From assembly GCA_028703215.1 (NCBI GenBank), contig JAQVNH010000021.1, positions 1 through 10,816 on the forward strand: DNA of 10,816 nucleotides. The letters are read 5' to 3'. The notes under the pieces are model-generated. The model was given only the letters and a program-made list of their open reading frames with translations, was not told the DNA's origin and made no database searches. The translations under genes were made by a program, and so were the position numbers. The stretch comes from Eubacteriales bacterium. Its GTDB lineage: Bacteria; Bacillota; Clostridia; Acetivibrionales; STF1-152. Positions within the stretch are counted from its first letter, which is position 1. Each line of letters begins with the position of its first letter. Of the stretch, positions 5,946-10,816 are shown one piece after another.

Positions 5946-7337
5946 TTATTCGACTTTGTATTCCCTGCCGTCCTTATCCATAGCATACCAGGCGAGATTT
6001 TCGCTGTGCTTCAGGTAATAGATCCATCCGTCCGGACCGGTACAAATCGGCTCTGTATCTGCCGGGATATGGTAAAGTTTTTCAAGTGTCTCTACATCAA
6101 AGACAACTATTTCCTCGCCGATATAAAACCCGTCCTCTTCGTAATGTTTATCATACCAGAACGAACAAAACAGTTTTCCTTCTGAAATATTCAAGGTCGA
6201 TATCGATTGATGGAAAGGCATTGGAACTTCACAATCCGTGCCGTCGGTGCGGACACGCCGGACACTGTATGGCTCATTTGCATCAAAAAAGTATATCCAA
6301 TCATTCCAAATAGAGTAGGTTTGAATAAAAGCTGTTCCCAGCCCGATGTAAACCTCGGGGTTCCCGCCGTCTATGGATATGCGATACAGACTGCTGTCCA
6401 TGCTCTTTTCGGTATAGTAAACATAGCCGTCCGCCACACATGCGAACATTACCGTCTTGTCAACCAGTTTTGTCTTCCCGCTCCCGTCTGTTTTTAACTT
6501 GTAAAGGCATCCATTATCATTTCCGTTGTGGTAAAACATCCACTCTCCCGAAACAGAAAGAAACGAGCAATCATCATCAGTAAGTTTTGTTTTTTCACTT
6601 CCGTCGGTATGGATTTTGTATGCCTTGTTTTCGTCGTAATAATTGACATAATAAATCCAGTCGCCGATCACATTGACACAGTAGCCGTGCTCCTCTCCGA
6701 TACTCTGATATTCGCTTGTATCCGAACGCATTTTGTACATTGCGAAGTCTTCATCGGGCCTGGTGAAGTATACCCAGTCGCCTTGCCAGGTGAGCAGTCC
6801 GCCGACCCACCAGCCGTTATATTTCGCCGCGTTGGTCATGTTTCCGGTCGAAATGCCCACGGTATTGATTTCATCAGGAGATGTGCAGTCGGGGATGAAA
6901 GGCATGGATACTGAACACTCCGGCTGATAATGCTTAGCCCATTCGCTGAGAGCTTGAACATCCCCGGCATTGTCGACGCCAAGAGAAAGCAGGCGGTTTA
7001 TTTCATCACGATTCAGATTAGACATCGCAACAAGGGCGTTGATAGCTAAAATATAGGAATCGGTATCGGCAGGATCAAGCTCGATGAGCTTAAGAGCAGT
7101 TTCATATATAGACCTGTGATCTCCGGTTTTCTTAAATTCGCCTATCATATCCCTGAGTTCATTTAGAGAGTGAGAGGCCTCTGATGTAACCGGAGGAGCG
7201 GTTGTTACAATGGCACCGGAAGTTATTTCCGGTTCATCTGTTTCATTTTGGACGGTTGTATTCCCTGCGACGGGCACATTGCAGGAAGTCAGCAAAAGAG
7301 TTAAAGCGATAGTGATCGAAATAAGAGATTTTTTCAA
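5946..7337 (-). CDS. Surface lipoprotein with TPR-like region and beta-propeller repeats (DUF5050-like)
   Basis: This 463-residue product has an SpII signal peptide: KK, a hydrophobic core and lipobox LTSC with C19 as the lipidated residue. A Thr/Glu-rich linker (about 20-56) follows. Residues about 57-137 form a helical, TPR-like stretch (YETALKLIELDPADTDSY). Residues about 185-455 hold about seven repeats beginning W-x-YY/YF at 186, 225, 264, 303, 345, 387 and 436; several end in LYKxxxDGSxKTKL. This pattern fits DUF5050-like beta-propeller repeats of extracellular clostridial proteins. The function is unknown; binding of a ligand or cell-wall component is possible. The start is TTG at 7337-7335, supported by GGGGGG seven bases upstream and by the signal peptide beginning there. 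A promoter lies at 7414-7442. It is divergent from the serpin gene. Confidence 0.9.
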   Translation of the reverse strand: MKKSLISITIALTLLLTSCNVPVAGNTTVQNETDEPEITSGAIVTTAPPVTSEASHSLNELRDMIGEFKKTGDHRSIYETALKLIELDPADTDSYILAINALVAMSNLNRDEINRLLSLGVDNAGDVQALSEWAKHYQPECSVSMPFIPDCTSPDEINTVGISTGNMTNAAKYNGWWVGGLLTWQGDWVYFTRPDEDFAMYKMRSDTSEYQSIGEEHGYCVNVIGDWIYYVNYYDENKAYKIHTDGSEKTKLTDDDCSFLSVSGEWMFYHNGNDNGCLYKLKTDGSGKTKLVDKTVMFACVADGYVYYTEKSMDSSLYRISIDGGNPEVYIGLGTAFIQTYSIWNDWIYFFDANEPYSVRRVRTDGTDCEVPMPFHQSISTLNISEGKLFCSFWYDKHYEEDGFYIGEEIVVFDVETLEKLYHIPADTEPICTGPDGWIYYLKHSENLAWYAMDKDGREYKVE

Positions 7338-7413
7338 TTAAATTCCCCCCAAGCATCGATAATGCTGTCGTGAGCATCTGACTGTGCAGATGTATTGACC
7401 ATTCATGGAATCA

Positions 7414-7442
7414 ATATTATCCGCATTGGACAAACTTGTCAA
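7414..7442 (-). promoter_or_regulatory. Promoter for the minus-strand lipoprotein gene
   Basis: On the minus strand, a perfect -35 TTGACA (7442-7437) and a -10 TAATAT (7419-7414) are separated by 17 bases. The transcript would start about 70 bases before the TTG start codon. The site is in the divergent gap between the lipoprotein and serpin genes. Confidence 0.6.
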
Positions 7443-7470
7443 TTACATCAGTATTATGTATTGTGCCTGG

Positions 7471-7501
7471 TTGAGACACATTGAACGAACTGGGATATAA
7501 T
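7471..7501 (+). promoter_or_regulatory. Promoter for the serpin gene
   Basis: A perfect -10 TATAAT lies at 7496-7501, about 25 bases before the serpin start. The best -35 is TTGAGA at 7471-7476, with a long 19-base spacer. The short leader would contain just the ribosome binding site GAAGGAAGG (7509-7517). Confidence 0.5.
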
Positions 7502-7526
7502 ATAAAGAGAAGGAAGGTGTTTCATT

Positions 7527-8915
7527 GTGAAGACGAAAAAATTGTTGGATGCTGAAACCAATGTGCGAGATGAGATGTTAGAAGAAGTAAAGGCGGCAAA
7601 ATCAAAGAAGAGATCACGCGCATGGGTTAAATTGACTGCTGTCGCAGTTGGGATCGCCCTGGTGTTAGCAATCGGTCTAATTATTTCCGGAAAGGACAAC
7701 AAAAATTCAAAATTGGGAGCGATCCTGGATGTTATTTATCCCAAGGCATATGCATTCGATGACAGCGAAACCCGAAGAGAGATAAGGGATAAAAATCCGG
7801 TTGATGACAGATTCATTGAGGCTCTTAATGACTTTTCGTATAAGACGGGAGCGCTGATTCTGAAGGATGCAGGCAAGAACATCAATTACTCGCCCTTGTC
7901 GCTTTATTATGCATTGTCCATTGCAGTTTCAGGTGCAAATAGTGAAACAGAGGCTGAATTACTCGACTTGCTAGGCGTTTCTGATGCCCAAATTCTCTCG
8001 GAGCAATGCGGAAATTTATACCGGCTGCTTTACCTCGAAAATAAAATCGGAAAACTTAAAATAGCAAACTCGATTTGGATGGACAATGATATGAACGGAG
8101 AGTCGGTAATATTCAAAGATGATTTTGTTAAGCGGGCTGCGGAAAATTTTTACGCAACCTCACACAGTGTGGATTTTGCGAGGGAAGAAACAGGAAAAAT
8201 CATGGCTGACTGGGTATCGGCGCAAACTAGCGGCACACTTTCTCCTGATATAGAAACAAGCCCCGAGCAAATATTGGCGATATTGAATACGATATATTTC
8301 TATGATCAGTGGGTCGACCGCTTTGATAAAAGCGAAACAGGGGAGGATTTGTTCCATCTGTCAGACGGCAAAGATGTAAACTGTGATTTTATGAATCAAA
8401 CATTTCCATCGGCGCGCTTTGCAAGAGGTGAAAATTTCACACGCGCTGATCTAGGACTTAAAAATGCCGGTCAAATGGTATTCATACTTCCTGACGAGGG
8501 CGTTTCTCCGTATGAACTGCTTTCGTCCGCTGAGCAAATGAGGAAGACCTTTGAGGACGGAGAAGGCTTTAATGGCGAGGTGATATGGAAAATTCCCAAG
8601 TTCAGTTTCAGCACAAAGCTCCCATTGACCGATAGGCTAAAAAGCCTTGGCGTCAATTCGGCTTTTTCGGCGGCGGCTGATTTTTCAGGGATCACCGATC
8701 ACACGGCCTTTATTACTGATGTTTTGCAGGAAACACATATCGCTGTAGACGAAAATGGTGTGGAAGCTTCTGCTTTTACTCAGATCCAATATGCAGGAGC
8801 AGCGATGCCGGAAGGTCGTGCTGAAATGATACTTGACCGCCCGTTTATATATGGAATCACGGCACAAAGCGGCAGTCTGCTTTTTGTGGGAGTCTGCGAA
8901 AATCCTGCCGAATAA
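7527..8915 (+). CDS. Membrane-anchored serpin (serine protease inhibitor family)
   Basis: This 462-residue protein has a charged cytoplasmic tail (1-33), a membrane helix (about 34-54) and a serpin domain (about 92-459), so the inhibitor should lie outside the membrane. Serpin marks are NxxYSPLSLYYALSIAVSGA (about 118-137), the ANSIW strand (180-184), ILNTIYFYDQW (252-262), the breach/shutter region MVFILPDE, the hinge DENGVEASAFT (408-418) and DRPFIYGI (437-444). Serpins trap serine or cysteine proteases by loop insertion. The hinge has small residues at P12-P10, as inhibitory serpins do, but Val at P14 and Phe at P9. Counting from the hinge Gly puts P1 near A425; the stretch to DRPF is three residues longer than in alpha-1-antitrypsin, so P1 could be A425 to M427. 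Small P1 residues would suit an elastase-like target. The start is GTG with GAAGGAAGG upstream. No signal-peptidase site is evident. Confidence 0.95.
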   Translation: MKTKKLLDAETNVRDEMLEEVKAAKSKKRSRAWVKLTAVAVGIALVLAIGLIISGKDNKNSKLGAILDVIYPKAYAFDDSETRREIRDKNPVDDRFIEALNDFSYKTGALILKDAGKNINYSPLSLYYALSIAVSGANSETEAELLDLLGVSDAQILSEQCGNLYRLLYLENKIGKLKIANSIWMDNDMNGESVIFKDDFVKRAAENFYATSHSVDFAREETGKIMADWVSAQTSGTLSPDIETSPEQILAILNTIYFYDQWVDRFDKSETGEDLFHLSDGKDVNCDFMNQTFPSARFARGENFTRADLGLKNAGQMVFILPDEGVSPYELLSSAEQMRKTFEDGEGFNGEVIWKIPKFSFSTKLPLTDRLKSLGVNSAFSAAADFSGITDHTAFITDVLQETHIAVDENGVEASAFTQIQYAGAAMPEGRAEMILDRPFIYGITAQSGSLLFVGVCENPAE

Positions 8916-8920
8916 GAGTT

Positions 8921-8949
8921 TTGTTCTACAGAACTAAATCATATATAAT
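8921..8949 (+). promoter_or_regulatory. Promoter for the MscS-type channel gene
   Basis: TTGTTC at 8921-8926 and a perfect TATAAT at 8944-8949 are separated by 17 bases. Transcription would start about 25 bases before the ATG at 8982. The site begins just after the serpin stop codon, so the channel gene can be expressed on its own. Confidence 0.5.
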
Positions 8950-8981
8950 AATACTTGATACTTAATGAGGGGGATTGAATA

Positions 8982-9779
8982 ATGACGGATTTTTTAACTC
9001 TTGCTATGCCTGTAATCAAAAGCATTGCCTTTGCTCTGATTGTCCTGATAGGCGGTTTGCTGATAATTAAATGGATAATAAAAATAGTCGGTAAAATGAT
9101 TGACAAAGGCAGATTGGAGGCAACGCTGAAGCCTTTTCTCAAGTCCTTGGTCGGTGTTGGGCTGAAGATTTTGCTGATCGTGGCGATAATAGATATTCTT
9201 GGCATAGAAACAACGTCGCTTGTTACTCTGCTGGGTACGGCGGCAGTGGCAATCGGTCTGGCTTTTCAAGGCTCATTGGCAAATTTTGCGGGAGGATTGC
9301 TCCTGCTTATTTCAAGACCGTTTAAGGTTGGAGATTATATTGAATCTAACGGCTACGGAGGAACGGTTGAAGCTGTAAGGATCCTGTATACAGATATCGT
9401 AACGATCGACAACAAGGTAGTCCGGATCCCAAACGGGATCCTTTCAAACGCAAGCCTTATAAATTACTCCTTGAAAGACACAAGGCGAGTGGACCTGAAG
9501 TTTACTGCAGCTTATGAAGCAGACTCCGCCAAGGTCATAAGCGTATTAAACGAGATCATCAAAGATCATCTGCTGACGCTGAAAGAACCCGAACCTTTTG
9601 TAAAAATGTCGGAACATGGTGAAAACGGCATTGTGTATACTGTCAGAGTTTGGGTAAATACTCCGGATTACTGGACAGTTCATTTTGATCTTATCGAAAA
9701 AGCCAAACAGCGCTTTGACAAAGAGGGAATTTCGATCCCGTATCCACAAATCGATGTGAATTTAAAAAATCGGATTTAG
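8982..9779 (+). CDS. Small-conductance mechanosensitive channel (MscS family)
   Basis: This 265-residue protein has the size and layout of E. coli MscS: helices at about 11-36, 56-75 and 80-112, then a cytoplasmic beta domain and a mixed C-terminal domain. The pore helix shows the family pattern GTAAVAIGLAFQGSLANFAGG (Ala/Gly packing). It is followed by RPFKVGDYIE (112-121) and the beta-domain motif VRIPNGILSNASLINYS. It would act as a homoheptamer in the cytoplasmic membrane, releasing small solutes on hypo-osmotic shock. AGGGGG lies eight bases before the ATG. It has its own candidate promoter (8921-8949), and the next gene also has one, so it may be monocistronic. No clear intrinsic terminator follows. 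Confidence 0.97.
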   Translation: MTDFLTLAMPVIKSIAFALIVLIGGLLIIKWIIKIVGKMIDKGRLEATLKPFLKSLVGVGLKILLIVAIIDILGIETTSLVTLLGTAAVAIGLAFQGSLANFAGGLLLLISRPFKVGDYIESNGYGGTVEAVRILYTDIVTIDNKVVRIPNGILSNASLINYSLKDTRRVDLKFTAAYEADSAKVISVLNEIIKDHLLTLKEPEPFVKMSEHGENGIVYTVRVWVNTPDYWTVHFDLIEKAKQRFDKEGISIPYPQIDVNLKNRI

Positions 9780-9790
9780 CGCGAGGATTA

Positions 9791-9818
9791 TTGCAAATTC
9801 CCATTTAGTTAGTATAAT
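9791..9818 (+). promoter_or_regulatory. Promoter for the Ada-like zinc-motif membrane protein gene
   Basis: TTGCAA at 9791-9796 and a perfect TATAAT at 9813-9818 are separated by 16 bases. The predicted start of transcription near 9825 leaves an AT-rich leader of about 100 bases before the ATG at 9926, longer than for the other genes here. The -35 box overlaps the left arm of the inverted repeat at 9793-9867. Confidence 0.6.
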
Positions 9819-9867
9819 GATTACATAAACCAGTAAACATTTAAAATATTCTAAATTAGGGAATTGC
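9793..9867. repeat. Imperfect inverted repeat bracketing a -10 box
   Basis: The left arm GCAAATTCCCATTTAG (9793-9808) is the reverse complement of the right arm CTAAATTAGGGAATTGC (9851-9867), except for one extra T in the left-arm complement and a TA insertion in the right arm. The 42-base interior holds the -10 box TATAAT. It could be an extended RNA or DNA structure, an operator pair or the scar of an invertible element; the bulges argue against an active invertible element. Confidence 0.5.
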
Positions 9868-9925
9868 CCGTTTATATTTACCAAAAGCATAAATTTAATA
9901 ACTATTACCGTGAGAGGAGATCGTC

Positions 9926-10699
9926 ATGGAGGAAAAGAAAACAAGAAAAATAATTTCCGCCTCTGAAGCAAAAGCCGAGAAAACAAGGGCAAGAAAAGTT
10001 GTTGATCCAAATGAAAGGGAAGTGCTTGAGAAGGAAGCGGCCGAAGCGGCAGATTACGAACCTTCAAAACCGCCTAAAAGCAGAAGCAAGCGCGCTGCCA
10101 GTCTGCGTATCGGCGCTGTTGTCCTCTGGGTGCTGGCTATCCTTTTTGAAGTTGCCGCGATCTACATGCTGAACATAGCGGAAACTACTTTCGCCATAAT
10201 TGCCATAGTGCTAGACGCTATTTGCTGTATTGCCGGGTCTCTTTTGTGGAAAAAGGCAAATCGCTTAGTTCCGTGTAAATCAAAAAGCAAGCTGGTTTGC
10301 TTTATCTGGAACCAAATGGGTGTTATCGCCTGCCTGCTGGCGTTTATTCCTTTTGGGTTGTTCTTGCTTTTAAAAGCGGACAAGATATCTCCTAAAATGA
10401 AAAAAGTAATCGCTGCTATTGCAGCGGTCGCATTTATAGGATCAGTTGGAACTTCGATCGACTATAATCCTCCCACTGAGGAAAGCATTGCACAGGCTGA
10501 GGCTGAGGCTAAAGCCATAGACAGCGATTTTGACGGGATTGTATATTGGACCAGATGGGGAAAATCTTACCACTTGGATCCAAATTGCCAGTCATTGACA
10601 AGGTCAGACACTCTGATATCCGGAACACTTGAAGAAGCCTTTGAGGCTAAAAGAAACGACCCCTGCGATTTTTGCGCCGGCGGTGGAGATGCTGACTAA
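9926..10699 (+). CDS. Four-helix membrane protein with C-terminal Ada-like His/Cys motif
   Basis: This 257-residue protein begins with a highly charged cytoplasmic tail (1-58) rich in Lys, Glu and Ala, possibly helical. Four hydrophobic segments follow (about 60-80, 86-107, 124-149 and 158-178), then a linker with an AEAEAKA repeat. The C-terminal domain (about 204-250) has the pattern VYWT..GKSYH..PxCxxL...GTxEEA...PCxxC, with H216, C221, C247 and C250 as likely metal ligands. This resembles the Ada-type metal-binding domain seen at the ends of many clostridial surface proteins. With four helices and an inside N-terminus, the motif would be cytoplasmic if all four cross the membrane. The function is not known; metal or redox sensing is a guess. 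Its ribosome binding site is GAGAGGAGA before ATG 9926, and a strong terminator follows. Confidence 0.85.
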   Translation: MEEKKTRKIISASEAKAEKTRARKVVDPNEREVLEKEAAEAADYEPSKPPKSRSKRAASLRIGAVVLWVLAILFEVAAIYMLNIAETTFAIIAIVLDAICCIAGSLLWKKANRLVPCKSKSKLVCFIWNQMGVIACLLAFIPFGLFLLLKADKISPKMKKVIAAIAAVAFIGSVGTSIDYNPPTEESIAQAEAEAKAIDSDFDGIVYWTRWGKSYHLDPNCQSLTRSDTLISGTLEEAFEAKRNDPCDFCAGGGDAD

Positions 10700-10718
10700 T
10701 AAGTTTAAGATGATTATC

Positions 10719-10751
10719 AATAAGCAGCGGAAACGCTGCTTATTTCTTTTT
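10719..10751 (+). terminator. Intrinsic terminator after the Ada-like protein gene
   Basis: A perfect 11-pair stem (10719-10729 with 10734-10744), a GAAA tetraloop and the tail TCTTTTT form a classic terminator 20 bases after the stop codon at 10697-10699. The right arm overlaps the stop codon of the minus-strand gene at the edge. On the minus strand no T run follows, so it acts mainly in the plus direction. Confidence 0.9.
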
Positions 10752-10816
10752 GAACAAACTTCCGAGACTGCCCAGGATTCCCCCAAGACCGCTGCTGGAG
10801 CTCCCGCTGCTGTCGT
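10740..10816 (-). CDS. 3' end of a Gly/Ser-rich protein (partial)
   Basis: On the minus strand, a frame entering from the right edge ends with 24 codons, reading D-S-S-G-S-S-S-S then GLGGILGSLGSLFKKK, and TAA at 10742-10740. A Ser/Gly linker followed by an amphipathic GLGGILGSL stretch and a basic KKK end is a common C-terminus of small clostridial proteins, so coding is likely although nearly all of the gene is outside the window. Two other minus frames are also open here, but neither shows such a natural end. The family cannot be named. It is convergent with the plus-strand gene, and its stop lies inside the terminator stem. Confidence 0.55.
   Translation of the reverse strand, partial: DSSGSSSSGLGGILGSLGSLFKKK

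Overview
The window reads as a chromosomal segment of an anaerobic, moderately AT-rich Firmicute, most likely a clostridial or Oscillospiraceae-type organism. The reasons are strong AGGAGG/AGGGGG-type ribosome binding sites, TTG and GTG starts, a desulfoferrodoxin-type iron protein, a SpII lipoprotein signal without an outer-membrane apparatus, and a membrane-anchored bacterial serpin whose N-terminal tail resembles those of Oscillospiraceae surface proteins. Species cannot be decided from this sequence.

Left part (about 1-5784, all on +). After about 240 bases without a convincing gene comes an XRE-type DNA-binding domain fused to a complete desulfoferrodoxin-like module: a CxxC...CC centre plus the His4Cys ligand set of superoxide reductase. 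It is followed by a DUF1905-like gene whose start codon is missing or frame-disrupted, an SDR oxidoreductase, a small four-helix membrane protein, a pirin with intact metal ligands, an unassigned polytopic membrane protein of about seven helices, and a complete small-subunit haem catalase. A superoxide-reductase-like sensor or enzyme, a cupin-type pirin and a catalase on one strand suggest an oxygen/redox-stress island. Superoxide reductase makes peroxide and catalase removes it. Co-regulation is inferred, not shown. A bidirectional terminator closes this block.

Middle part (5946-8915). A lipoprotein with a helical, TPR-like N-terminal part and about seven WxYY-type beta-propeller repeats lies on the minus strand (TTG start). 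It diverges from a serpin tethered to the membrane by an N-terminal helix (GTG start). The 189-base gap between them carries a credible promoter for each direction. Both products should face outside the cytoplasmic membrane.

Right part (8982-10816). A small MscS-type mechanosensitive channel has its own promoter. A second promoter, overlapping an imperfect inverted repeat, precedes a four-helix membrane protein with a charged cytoplasmic N-terminus and a C-terminal Ada-like His/Cys motif. A strong hairpin terminator follows, and the last 24 codons of a Gly/Ser-rich protein enter from the right edge on the minus strand.

No tRNA, rRNA, CRISPR array, insertion sequence or phage gene was recognised. 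The most notable item is the XRE-desulfoferrodoxin fusion and its placement near catalase and pirin.
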